Source: Thelonectria olida | Taxonomy: Eukaryota; Ascomycota; Sordariomycetes; Hypocreales; Nectriaceae | Assembly: GCA_020736575.1 (NCBI GenBank) | Contig: JAGPYM010000005.1 | Span: 1,116,001 to 1,180,000, forward strand | Reading direction: 5' to 3' | DNA: 64,000 nucleotides | Shown: positions 34,197 through 44,653 of the stretch, one piece after another | Position numbering within the stretch: position 1 is the first letter of the stretch | Layout: each line of letters begins with the position of its first letter | The notes under the pieces: generated by a model | Told to the model about the DNA's origin: nothing | The model's input: only the letters and a program-made list of their open reading frames with translations | The model's database searches: none | Program-made: the position numbers and the translations under genes

Positions 34197-36542
34197 TTAC
34201 AGAGACTCGATTGACACGGGTGCATCGCCTTCCAAATCCCTTCCATTCTCAGAGACTTTGAAGTCACCTGTTAGAGCGTCACTTCCTTTAACCTTGCCAT
34301 CATCTCCGACACTTAGGTCGACAATGGTCTTGCCCTCGCCGTCTACGACAGTCGTCTTCGCTCCGGAAGCCGTCTGGTACAGAGCAACCTCGACATCTTT
34401 AGCGTAGTCATACGCAGCTCCGACCTGCTTCCGGCTGCCTAGCACAAGAATAGTGTTCTCGCGCACGTAGAGCGGCAGAGTGCCAAAGGCGTGCTTCTCC
34501 TTGAACCAGCCGGGACCCGTCTTGACTTCGTTGGTGAAGTACGAGGTCCACTTACCCTTGGGCAGATAGAACTCGATTTCGCCCGATTCCTCGAAAACGG
34601 GGGCCGCAAGGAGCTGAGATCCAACCATGAACTGACGGTCGAGGTACCACGCGGTGGGGTCCTCAGGGAACTCAAGAGCGACTGAGCGGAGAGACATGGG
34701 GATCCCTCCCTCGATCGACTCCATGGCCTGGGCGTAGATGTACGGCATCAGACGCGTCTTGAGCGCCGTCCACTTGGCCAGCGTCTTGGAGCAGCCCTCT
34801 TCGGTCTGGTCGTCGTCGTCGACGGTCCACGGCACGCGGTATGAGTTGCTTCCATGAAGACGGCTGTGACTGCACAAAAGACCCATGGCGACCCATCGCT
34901 TGTAGATCCAAGGCGGTGGGTATCCTTCAAACCCGCCAATATCGCAACTCCAGAATGAGTAGCCGCTCAAACCCATGGAAAGACCTCCACGGACAGACTC
35001 GGCCAGGGCCTCGGGGGTCGACTCGCAGTCGCCGCCCCAGACAAGCGGGAATCGCTGCGTGCCGGCGCAGGCAGCGCGAGCGTACAGAACAGCCTCGTCC
35101 TTTCCGTACCGCTTTTGGAGCGCTTCGTAAACGATGCGGTTGTACGTGAATGCGTAGTAGTTGTGCATCTTGCGAGGATCAACCGTAGGATCGTGCCACT
35201 GAACGTCGAGCGTGGGAATGCGCTCGCCAAAGTCGGTCTTGAGGGCATCAACGCCCTTGTCGAAGAGGCCGTTGAGGCACTCGACGTACCAGGCGACGGC
35301 CTCGGGGTTCGTAATGTCCACGAGACCCATGCCGGCTTGCCACAAGTCCCACTGCCAGACATCGCCGTTCTTGCGCTTCAGCAGGTATCCCCGATCGGCG
35401 GCGTATTTAAAGGCGGCACCGTGTTGGCCAATGTACGGGTTGATCCAGACGCAGACCTTCTTGCAAAGGCCGCTCTCCTTGAGACGGGCGATCTGGGCCT
35501 TGGGGTCGGGGAAGCGCTCCGAGTCGAAGACGAAATCGGTCCAGGTAAAGGCCTTCATCCAGAAGCAGTCGTAGTGGAAGACGTCGACGGGCGAGCCGCG
35601 GGCCTTCATGCCCTCGAGGAACGAGTTGACGGTGGTCTCGTCGTAGTTTGTGGTAAAGCTTGTCGTCAGCCACAGGCCGAAGCTCCAGCTGGGCACCTTG
35701 CCGGCCTTGCCAGTGAGAGTCGTGTATCTCTTGAGGACCTCCTTGGGGCCGTTGCCGTAGATGATGTACATCTTCAATCGCTGGCCCTCGACGGTTGTCT
35801 GAACACGAGTGGTTCGCTCGCTGCCAATCTCCATCTCGACTCGGCCCGGGTTGTCGATGAAGACGCCGTAGCCACGGTTGCTCATCCAGAAGGAGACGTT
35901 CTTGTAGGCCTGGTCGCTGGACGTGCCACCATCGGCGTTCCATAGAGTGACTTGCTGGCCGACCTTGTTCCAGGCGCCGAAGCGCTCGCCCAGGCCGTGG
36001 ACAGACTCGCCCACAGACAGAGTCGTCTGGAAGAACATGTAATGTTTGAAGTCGCGCATGTCGCCCAATTGCATCGGCGTGCTGGGCGAGGGCGTGATGG
36101 CAAAGCCCGTGCTTCGGTTCCCGAGCGTCGTCAAGTGCTTGGAGCCATCTGTGCTGTGGAACTTGATGTCGAAGTTGTGGGGGTCTGGATGTATCGTCGC
36201 CGACAAGGACCCCGACTGAAGGGTCGTGCCTTTGTCGTTCTTGATAATCTGGCCCTTGACCGTCGGCTTGCCGTCCGGGAAGAGCTCGAAGTGAGGGCCC
36301 TTATTCTGGGCACCCGCCCAGTGCGTTGACTCGATGGAGATGATGCCGTCCATCTCAGCCTTGACGTCGAGGGTCAGCGTCGGCTGGTTGAGGGTGTCGC
36401 CGCGCGAGCGAATGTGCTTGGTCGGACACAGCAAGCTCAATGCCTGCTGGTCCTCTGAGGGGGTGATTTCGTAGACATCTTCAGCGTATTCGGCGCGGAC
36501 ACCCTCGGCGGGCAGCCACATGCCATCGCGAAGACGCACCAT
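34197..36542 (-). CDS. GH31 alpha-xylosidase, intracellular
   Basis: A single uninterrupted exon of 781 residues with no signal peptide. It is a YicI-like GH31 alpha-xylosidase, expected to release alpha-1,6-xylose from isoprimeverose or xyloglucan oligosaccharides in the cytosol. The nucleophile motif ALKTDFGERIP (Asp near residue 436) and acid/base motif WGGDCEST (Asp near 504) match the alpha-xylosidase subgroup, where KTDFGE is distinctive. Also visible are VHGLGERFG, VPSWSFGLW, VDVFHYDCFWM and GGFEGYPPPWIYKRW. The start at 36542 is the first ATG; the open frame continues upstream 50 codons but only to a TTG and through a low-complexity HCHCHC repeat, so that part is leader. It is divergent from the GH3 gene. 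An alpha-glucosidase activity cannot be excluded. Confidence 0.92.
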   Translation of the reverse strand: MVRLRDGMWLPAEGVRAEYAEDVYEITPSEDQQALSLLCPTKHIRSRGDTLNQPTLTLDVKAEMDGIISIESTHWAGAQNKGPHFELFPDGKPTVKGQIIKNDKGTTLQSGSLSATIHPDPHNFDIKFHSTDGSKHLTTLGNRSTGFAITPSPSTPMQLGDMRDFKHYMFFQTTLSVGESVHGLGERFGAWNKVGQQVTLWNADGGTSSDQAYKNVSFWMSNRGYGVFIDNPGRVEMEIGSERTTRVQTTVEGQRLKMYIIYGNGPKEVLKRYTTLTGKAGKVPSWSFGLWLTTSFTTNYDETTVNSFLEGMKARGSPVDVFHYDCFWMKAFTWTDFVFDSERFPDPKAQIARLKESGLCKKVCVWINPYIGQHGAAFKYAADRGYLLKRKNGDVWQWDLWQAGMGLVDITNPEAVAWYVECLNGLFDKGVDALKTDFGERIPTLDVQWHDPTVDPRKMHNYYAFTYNRIVYEALQKRYGKDEAVLYARAACAGTQRFPLVWGGDCESTPEALAESVRGGLSMGLSGYSFWSCDIGGFEGYPPPWIYKRWVAMGLLCSHSRLHGSNSYRVPWTVDDDDQTEEGCSKTLAKWTALKTRLMPYIYAQAMESIEGGIPMSLRSVALEFPEDPTAWYLDRQFMVGSQLLAAPVFEESGEIEFYLPKGKWTSYFTNEVKTGPGWFKEKHAFGTLPLYVRENTILVLGSRKQVGAAYDYAKDVEVALYQTASGAKTTVVDGEGKTIVDLSVGDDGKVKGSDALTGDFKVSENGRDLEGDAPVSIESL

Positions 36543-36583
36543 TTCGAGGGATTGGGGAGAAGGGTATGGGATTGATTGAGAGG

Positions 36584-36613
36584 GGCAATGGCAATGGCAA
36601 TGGCTATGGCAAA
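36584..36613. repeat. Hexanucleotide array GGCAAT
   Basis: Five hexamers in register (GGCAAT three times, GGCTAT, GGCAAA) lie 42-71 bp upstream of the GH31 ATG, probably in the 5' UTR. Confidence 0.75.
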
Positions 36614-37035
36614 GGGGGATGGAGGATGGATTGCTGTGAGGTGTTTGGGTATGAGGAGTTGGACGAGCTTTCAATGAGACCAAAAAAGACAATGAAGCTC
36701 CACCATATCATGGAACCTCATCATCCCTCATGATAGTCCCTTATGCTCTGTTCACAAAGAAGCTCATGCTTGGGCCTAAAGCAATTCACCCGGCCGAGAG
36801 CGTGCATTTCCCCTCCTCACCCCACCATCACCTCTCATGACAGCGTCAGCTGTGCTCTGTACGTCTAAGTTGCCATGACCTGCCGTGACATGTCGTGAGC
36901 AACGTGCCACACTGGAGCGTCATTCGTCCAGCGGCAACCTGGCGCGCAGGGCCGGTTGAAAGCGGCCGATCTGGAGCCCTCAGACTGCGGCATATCATGG
37001 ATGCGAGACGCAGGGACGAGCTCGGTTGGCGCGTT

Positions 37036-37060
37036 AATAGCCATAATAGCCATAATAGCC
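37036..37060 (-). promoter_or_regulatory. Triple 9-bp repeat matching GGC(A/T)4
   Basis: AATAGCCAT-type units repeat with a 9-bp period. Read on the minus strand each gives GGCTATT, at 37036-37042, 37045-37051 and 37054-37060. Each matches the GGC(A/T)4 site published for Trichoderma XYR1 (from memory). They lie 494-518 bp upstream of GH31 and about 700 bp upstream of GH3. Confidence 0.5.
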
Positions 37061-37087
37061 ATAAGGAAGGCCACGGGAGACCCGCCC

Positions 37088-37097
37088 GGCTAAATGC
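37088..37097 (+). promoter_or_regulatory. GGCTAAATGC motif, third copy
   Basis: It is identical to the two copies upstream of the sugar porter, and shares CCGGCTAAATGC (12 nt) with the one at 33173. It contains the XlnR/XYR1 core GGCTAA and sits 28 bp from the triple repeat. Confidence 0.55.
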
Positions 37098-37755
37098 ACA
37101 TCGTGGAGGACAGACAAGGATTCCATGGATAGAGTGGAAGAAGTCGTCCTCTTCTAGAGTGCCAGACAGAGTCCACTTAGACACCGACAATCCCGTGAGA
37201 CTCCCTCGACCCTCCTCGTACTATAGACCTGTGCTAGGAACTTCGCGCCGACATTCCTATACATGCACAAGCTAAGCTCCCATACCTCTTACATCCCACA
37301 GACGCACTGGTCCCTCTCATCTCCGAATTCCCACGAATCCTCACCCATCACGGTTTCCCGTCTTGGTTCCTCCTCCCGTCGCCCAATTTCCTCTCAGCTC
37401 AGCCAAGCTGCCTGTCTTCCCGCAATTGGTCGTCTCCCCCGCACTTCCCCGGAGGAACACCTACACCCCCCCGGCAGTTCCTGTCATGATCTTCTCGGCA
37501 TCATCTCCCAAGGCCAAAGGCAGGCCACGAGCCGTGGGACTTTTTCGCATGCGTAAATTCAATGTCTCTGCTGGGATGCGAGGCCCGGGTCATCGTTGCA
37601 CGACCCGGTGAGGGGTTCGTGGATGAACGGTTAATTCAGCGGGTGATTTTCATTACTTCTCATGACTATAATTGCCAGTATCGTAGCCCTTGAATGTTGT
37701 AGTTTTACGTTACATCCAGCTTCTCTGATAGTCTTTGGGTCTCCTGGTGCTCATC

Positions 37756-40322
37756 ATGAAGCTATCGTCACTCCTTTACGCCGCCGCCCTTGCTGGCTTC
37801 AGCGAGGCGGCCAAGCCCGTCTACAAGGACAAGAATGCCTCAATTGACGATCGCGTTGCCGATCTGCTCAAGCGCATGTCTGTCAAGGAGAAGATGGCTC
37901 AGTTGATTCAGGGAGACATGCAAAACTATCTCAACATCACTGATGGCACCTTCAACAAGACGGGTCTCAAGTGGAACATGGAGTATCGCGCCAATTCAGT
38001 CTGGACCGGCTTATACACAAAGAAGGAGACTGTCCAGAAGGCTGCCAAGTTGGCCCAGGACTATTTGGTCAACGAGACCGAACTTGGTGAGTTCAAGCCC
38101 ACCCCACGTCTCTCAATCCCTCTCACTAACACGCCCTAGGCATTCCGGCCTTCATCCAGAGCGAAGGCCTGCATGGCTTCCTTGCTTTGAATGCCACCAT
38201 CTTCAACTCTCCCATCGGCATTGGGTGCTCATTTAACCCAAAGCTCGCCGAGGAGATGGGAAACATCATCGCCACTGAAGCCTTGGCTCTCGGCGTGAAC
38301 CAACTCTTCGCTCCTCAAGTCGATCTTGCCCGTGAGCAGAGGTTCGGACGTGTAGAGGAGTGTTTTGGCGAGGATCCCTACTTGTATGTTCGCCATATCC
38401 TACACTACCATCAGTCGTTCTAACTATCATAGGGTTGGTGAGATCGGATACTCCTTTGCCAAGGGCCTCCAGGACGGGGGTGTCTCGGCCATGGTTAAGC
38501 ACTTTGTAAGTTGAGTCTTTTGCAGCAATCGCTATACAAGCTAACCATCGCAGGCCGCATTCGCTACACCAGAACAGGGCATCAACACCGCTCCCGTGCA
38601 TGGAGGCGAACGTGAGCTGAGATCGCTGTATCTCCCTCCCTTCAAGCGGGCTATCATTGATAGCGGTGCTACCTCTGTCATGTCCTCATACAACTCCTAT
38701 GATGGCATTCCAACAGTCGCCGACCCTCATCTCATGGAGGACATTCTAAGAGGCGAATGGGGCTATGAGTACTATGTCATCTCTGACGCTGGTGGCACCG
38801 CTCGTGTCGCCAACTCTTTCTATATGTGTGACGTCGACGACGATGAGTGCATTGTCACTGAGGTATCACTCCACATCTATCTTGCGTGTGCAATAGCTAA
38901 TCAAGTATCTGGCAGACTCTTCCCAGCGGAAATGATGTCGAAATGGGCGGGGGCTACTATTCCTTCGAGGCCATCCCCAGCATGATCGAGTCGGGTAAAC
39001 TCGACAAGGCCGTCCTGGACACGGCCGTATCCCGCGTCCTGCGAGCCAAGTTCAAGATGGGCCTGTTTGAGAAGCCTTACTCTGGCGTCCCCGAGAAGAA
39101 AATCTACGACTACATCAACACCAAGAAGCACAAGCAGGTTGCCCGCCAGCTTGACACGGAGAGCATCGTACTCCTCGAGAACCACGACAACACTCTGCCC
39201 CTGAAGAAGAACGCCAACGTGGCCGTCATTGGCCCCATGGCACACGGCTATGTTAACGTAAGTATCTCATAGAAGACCACCAGTGAAGAGCAAAAGACTA
39301 ACCTTGGTAAAAAGTACGGAGACTATGTCATCTACAAGTCCTCCACCCGTGGTGTGACTCCCCTCGACGGCATCAAGGCCGCCAGCAAAGGCAAGGTCAC
39401 CTACGCCCAAGGCTGCGAGCGCTGGTCCAACGACGAGTCCGGATTTGACGAGGCAATCGCCGCCGCCGAGGCTGCAGACGTCGCCGTCGTCGTCGTAGGA
39501 ACTTGGTCTCGCGACCAAAACGAGCTCTGGGGCGGCCTCAACGCCACGACCGGTGAGCACATCGACGTCAGCAACCTGAACCTCATCGGAGCCATGCCCA
39601 AGCTCGTCAAGGCCATCATCGACACTGGAAAACCCACCGTCGTCGTCTTCAGCTCCGGAAAGCCCATCACCGAGCCGTGGATCTCGGACGAAGCCGCTGC
39701 TCTCGTGCAGCAATTCTACCAGTCTGAGCAGGGAGGCCATGCGCTTGCCGATATTCTGTACGGCAACGAGAACCCGTCTGGAAAGCTCTCCATCAGCTTC
39801 CCGTACGACGTGGGCACTCTGCCCATCTACTACGACCACCTCAACTCGGCTCGCATGTGGCCCAACCCCGGAAAGGTCTACGAGAACGGCACCATGGTCT
39901 TTGGCAGCAACTACGTTCTCGAGACGCCCACTGCCCTGTACGGCTTCGGCTACGGTCTCTCGTACAGCAAGTTCGAGTTCTCCAACATCAAGGTCTCCAA
40001 GAAGAAGGTGTCAGCATCCGACACGGTGACGGTATCCGTGGACGTGACGAACAAGTCCAAGGTCGACGGGTCCGAAGTCGTGCAGATGTACGTCAAGGAC
40101 GTGCTTGCGTCGGTCGAGGTGGCGCGGTACCAGCTCAAGGGCTTCAACAAGGTGGAAGTCAAGGCTGGCAAGACCAAGACGGTCAAGGTCGACCTCCCAG
40201 TTTCGGAATGGGGCGTGTGGAATCGCAAGATGAAGTACGTGGTTGAGCCTGGTGAGTTCCTCGTGTTGGTGGGCAACTCGAGCGAGGATTTCGCTGGTAA
40301 TGTGACGGTCACTGTTGCATAA
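37756..40322 (+). CDS. Secreted GH3 glycosidase (beta-xylosidase or beta-glucosidase)
   Basis: Six exons (37756-38086, 38140-38383, 38433-38505, 38554-38862, 38916-39257, 39315-40322) give 768 residues. A signal peptide is visible (MKLSSLLYAAALAGFSEAAK). The GH3 barrel shows IQSEGLHGF, RFGRVEECFGEDPYL, KHFAAF and the nucleophile motif VISDAGG (Asp near residue 295). The second domain follows with TLPLKKNANVAVIGP, and the protein ends with a fibronectin type III-like domain (GFGYGLSYSKFEFS...GEFLVLVGNSSEDF). The GGERELRSLYLPPFKRAI and ISDAGG forms recall the XYL3B-like beta-xylosidase subgroup rather than Cel3A-type beta-glucosidases, but I cannot separate these activities by eye. Paired with the alpha-xylosidase it would suit xyloglucan or xylo-oligosaccharide breakdown. 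Confidence 0.9.
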
Positions 40323-41170
40323 TGGGTTGGTGATGGGAGATGTTTTGAGCAGCGTACGTATTACTACCTTCTATTAGTTTCTTGTATTATATTTGGATCC
40401 GACCTAGGTCGTTAGATGACAACTTTTTTTTCGGTTCTTGAAATTGCGTTTCTTCATCGAATAATTACTTTGTAGAGGGGGATACATATTAGTGAACACG
40501 TAGCCGATCGAAGAGAACGAGGAGAGGACGGCGTCGTGGGCATCACTTTCCAGGGAAAACTACTGGAGTGACCGGGATAGTTTGATCACCGCAAAAAGAC
40601 GTCATTATACTGCTATTCCAGGCATAAAGGTGCAAGGCTGAGTGCGAAGTAGATGCCTTCAAATGGAAAGACAAGGTTGGGGGTTTGCAACAATTGGGGG
40701 CAGAGACTTATGTACAAAAACGGAATAGTTCGTAAGGTGGGCCAACGGAGGTAACGTACCGTACCTTTTCCCGTCTCGGAGCGGCCAAACATGTGACCGA
40801 AATGTCATGTTGTGATTGGCCCTTGCTTGGTCCTTGATTGGATGGGCGCCAAAAAGTGCGGTCATGGGCCATGGGAGGCGGGCAGCCTCGCTACCCTCGC
40901 TACCCTCGCAGCTTCTTGTCGCTCCGTCGTCACAGCACAATCCGCCGAAAATTGCAGTAACAACAACTCGCCCTATCGACACGTCTTCTGGCTACGTCCC
41001 GCTGTCGCAGCGAGCATCCCGACACGTCCGAATCCAAACATACCCTCTTGATTCCGCTACGACCCTCCCACGTCCCCTGGGCTCAAGCCCGCACCGACTT
41101 GCCGCGGTCGTCCTCTCTCCACACCACCACCCTCACCCTCCGAGCAGTCCTCGGCACAACGTCGTCCGCC
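40323..41170. other. Intergenic, GH3 3' end and RXT2 promoter
   Basis: No supported gene. A short tandem CTCGCTACC repeat lies at about 40888-40907, and C-rich leader sequence precedes 41171. Confidence 0.4.
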
Positions 41171-42813
41171 ATGGCGACGCAACAAGTTCTCTTTTCCGAG
41201 ACGATAGCGGGCATGAAAAAGGCCTTCAAAAGGAGAGCATATGGTACGTCTCTCCCGAGATCGGCATCGTCGCAAGCTCGCTACTGACACTGGCCTGGCT
41301 GCAGAGTCCGACTCCGACTCCGAAATCGAGAGCTACAGCAATCGCGGAAACAAACTAAAGAAACGGGCCCGGTTCGCCCATAAGGGGCAATTGGTGCCAA
41401 ACGACGGCCCAAGCAGCTACAGAGAGGTAGCTTTCCACCCGTGCTCCAGCCCTTCCGAGGCCAGTCGTCGCTAATCATGATGCAGTATGTTGAGTACGGC
41501 GGAGTGCGTTACCCCATCATCTATCGCAACCCGCCCCTGATCGACGACGAGGGATACGAAATCGATAGCGACGATGACGACGAGCGCGTTGGAGAGGCAG
41601 TGGCCTTTGCCACCCAAGTAAACCCCTACTCCAACGTCCACCTAGAACGTACGTTGTCCACGCATCGTGTCCCATGACAAAACGCCTAACCATAACAGAC
41701 ATACTTGCTCCCCTAACCTCCGCGACCGGTCTTCCATCTCACCCGACCCTTTCGAAGCCGTTCATATCCAAGACTCTGAATAAACTCGTCGACCAAAGCT
41801 GCGACAACATGCGCAAAGAAAACCACTCCCTGTGGCAAGTCCGACACCTCCTTACCGCGCTTTGCGGCGATCATACTTGGGTTCCATGCGAAATGATGGT
41901 CAGGCCGTCAGATGTTGATTTGTATAGAGATGACCATGTTGCTCGTCACCTCTTGAGTCTATCCCAGGGCCACACAGGCGAACCCATTGAAGCTCTTCCC
42001 GTCATTGCACTCAACAATGGCGCACATGGACTCGACGAAAGCGCATTGAGACATCTCTCCAATGCACTAGAGAATGCTCGCCGATCCGACACAAGCGTAA
42101 CCGAAGACGCAGATATCTCCATGGCGGACGCGGATCCCGTCGACCCCAATGGCACTCAATCAGCGAGTGAGAAGCCAGAGTCAAACCAGAACAAGCATGT
42201 CAATGGCATCGATGCAACTCCAACATTGAAAAAGGAGGAGGGCGATGCAAGGACGGAACCAGAAGGCGACTCCAAAGACAAATCTGACGATGTGGAGATG
42301 ACGGTGGATCAGAAGAAGGATGGAGACAAGGATCCTGCAGCCGCGAGTGCACTGCAGAATGGCGAGGGTGACGCAGCAGCAGATGGCGATGCCCCTAGAG
42401 TCGTCAATGGCGACCTAGTTGGACCAGCAATTGCAGCACTGGAGGAGAGCTTTGTGCATCCCATGTTCATTGCGCCTCCCGGGACAAAACCAGAGAGGGA
42501 TGTTGGTTTGCCTGAGCGAGAGGCAGAAGACATCCGACGTCTCCTTGCGTTGTATGTGCAAAAGCAGGAGGAAGTGTGTCGCGGAGCCAAGAAGCTGTAC
42601 CTTGGGCTGCTTCGAGCGGAGAAGCTCCGGAAAGAAGTGTGGCACTGGTCCAAGGCTGAGGCGCACTCAGGTCCCAACAGGGACATGTCAGACGGAGAAG
42701 ACTGGTACGATAAGGAGGAATGGGGCCTGACTGAAGACCTAAAGAAGGGTCAGGACGAGGAGGAGGAAGATACCCAGACGACGGGGAAGAAGACGAGAAA
42801 TCGTCGGACGTGA
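41171..42813 (+). CDS. RXT2: Rpd3L histone deacetylase complex subunit RXT2-like
   Basis: Four exons (41171-41243, 41305-41426, 41486-41648, 41699-42813) give 490 residues. The N-terminal region has the RXT2 family pattern: IAGMKKAFKRRAY, an acidic Ser/Asp stretch, NRGNKLKKRARF, VEYGGVRYPIIYRNPPLIDDEGYEIDSDDDD. The middle includes NLWQVRHLL-type residues (HSLWQVRHLLTALCGDHTWVPCE). A long acidic low-complexity linker follows, and the C-terminal part has REAEDIRRLLALYVQKQEEVCRGAKKLYLGLLRAE, likely helical. RXT2 is part of the large Rpd3 deacetylase complex in the nucleus. The assignment rests on the N-terminal signature. Confidence 0.85.
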
Positions 42814-43819
42814 GAGGCTGTTGTCTTTATATCGTTATATCTATGATCAGAGCCATATATACCTCGAAAGGGGGACATGACTGGGAGTTGACGATGCAGG
42901 GTGTGGCAAGCCTAAGAGGAGGCATATCATGTTATGGTTTGGCAATGTCAAGTTAGGCGTTTGGTGTTAGGTTGGGATCAACTTCAAGGACGGCGGGTTG
43001 AGCCCGACCCTGAGCGAGTTTTCTGTGCGTCAGCAGGGGCTGCGGTGCATGAATACCCTCGATTGCGGTATTGATTGATAGACAAAAAGATGGCGTGTTT
43101 TCGGCATGCTCTCTCAAGGTCGCTTTGAGCAGCACTGATGGATAATGAGATGAGCTTATTGAACAGCGATAGATGATGGATGCTGCGGTGAATGAAGAGG
43201 GAGAAATCCCCGCAATGTGACCCAGGCATGCCTGCACTGAGGCGAGCTTCCTGCGAAGTACAAAGTACACTGTAGCACACGTCCATTCCATTCCACTCCA
43301 CTCTACGGACCGTCACCGAAGAGTTCAGGCCACTTTGCGGGGACGCCTCATGGGTCATCCCCGGGAGGGGACTCTCGGGTCTGATTATCGAGAGAACCGC
43401 CCCAGCCACGACAACCCCAGCAGAAGCATTGCAATTCCCATTTCGTGCCAGGTGGCTTGTTAGTGAAGTGTCCAGCGCACAGCTTCAGCTCCAAGCTCCA
43501 GCTTTAGACCCTTGTAGCTTATGACGCGAGTGGGCTTCCTTCCACTCACTTCCATTCCCTCTCGCTCACTCATGTGCTGTGACATGTGACAGAGACTCTG
43601 ACGTGGGTTCTGCCTTCCTTGCTCCTTCTTCCCCAACAAAGCTTCCTACCTGCAAAATTAACCCTCCTTCCTCCAACGCTCCGTGATCCCCTCACCTGTG
43701 AAAGCTCTATTTTAAACGACTTCTTGCCCCAGTGACTCGACACCCCTTTCTTCTTCTTCCACTCCCTCTCCATCTCACTCTCTTCTGAACAAACCACCAA
43801 CCACACCCACTTCTCCATC
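42814..43819. other. Intergenic, RXT2 3' end and methyltransferase promoter
   Basis: No supported gene. The last 150 bp before 43820 are CT-rich, typical of a strongly expressed gene's leader. Confidence 0.4.
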
Positions 43820-44653
43820 ATGGCCGACATCGTAAAAGACCTCGTCAACTACGTCAACTTTGACAAGCAGAGCTTGTTGAGTGAGTAGCCTCTTTCGCCC
43901 TGCCGCCCCAACCTCTAGAGCCAATCCTTGTCTAACCTATTCCTTTACTACTCTCTAGTCTCGGCCTGCTCCATTGCCTTCAATCCCCTCTTCTGGAAGT
44001 GAGTCCTTGCTGTCGAGCTCCCCCTCGTTCGATCCAATTGCTCGTCATACTAACCCTCCCTCGTAGCATTGTCGCTCGGCAAGGTAGATAACCGATCCAA
44101 TTTCTCGGCCAAATATCATTACGCCGAATCACTAATGCCCTTCATAGAGTATCGCAACAGGCTTCTGACGAAGATCTTCGGCGGCAACTCCCAAGTCGCC
44201 TGCTATGCTCTCGCTGCCACCATCTTCTCTCTTGGCATCGTTCGCGATCTCCTTTACAAGAATGCCATTTCCGAACAGCCTTCGCACCCGCTCCTCGACG
44301 CGCCCTACATCAAGGGTGTGGCAGCTACCCTCTTCGTCACTGGAAACGTTCTCGTCGTCACTTCGACCTGGGCTCTCGGTATTACTGGAACCTTCCTTGG
44401 TGACTACTTCGGCTTCCTCATGGATGACATGGTGACTGGCTTCCCATTCAACGTGACCGGCGCTCCCATGTACTGGGGTTCCACTATGAGCTTCCTTGCT
44501 ACCGCTCTCTGGTTTGCCAAGCCCGCCGGGCTTCTATTGACTGTTTGGGTCTACATTGTTTACGTCGTCGCCCTGCGTTACGAGGACCCCTTCACTTCCG
44601 GTATCTACGCCAAGCGCGAGCAAGAGCGAGCTGCTGGCAAGAAGGAACTCTAA
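43820..44653 (+). CDS. OPI3: Phosphatidyl-N-methylethanolamine N-methyltransferase
   Basis: It carries out the last methylations from phosphatidylethanolamine to phosphatidylcholine in the ER membrane, using S-adenosylmethionine. Exons 43820-43880, 43959-43998, 44067-44083 and 44148-44653 give 207 residues, the normal OPI3/PEM2 length. Recognisable family sequence: ISACSIAFNPLFWNIVARQEYRN, LGIVRDLLYKNAI, a hydrophobic TM (ATLFVTGNVLVVTSTWALG), GTFLGDYFGFLMDDMVTGFPFNV with PMYWGSTMSFL, and a final TM followed by RYEDPFTSGIYAKRE. The third exon is only 17 nt and is needed to produce the conserved VARQEY junction. A frame opening at 44069 in that region is wrong phase. Confidence 0.93.

Larger units (their letters stand above)
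36543..37755. other. Divergent promoter between GH31 and secreted GH3 genes
   Basis: About 1.2 kb shared by two divergent glycosidase genes. It holds the hexamer array, the 9-bp triple repeat, one GGCTAAATGC word and a CCGGAG sequence at 37449-37454 that fits the carbon-catabolite repressor consensus SYGGRG. No gene was seen. Confidence 0.5.

Noticed and set aside
35115..35945. 276-codon plus-strand frame
   Set aside because: It is antisense to the GH31 gene, with composition expected from the opposite strand's codon use.
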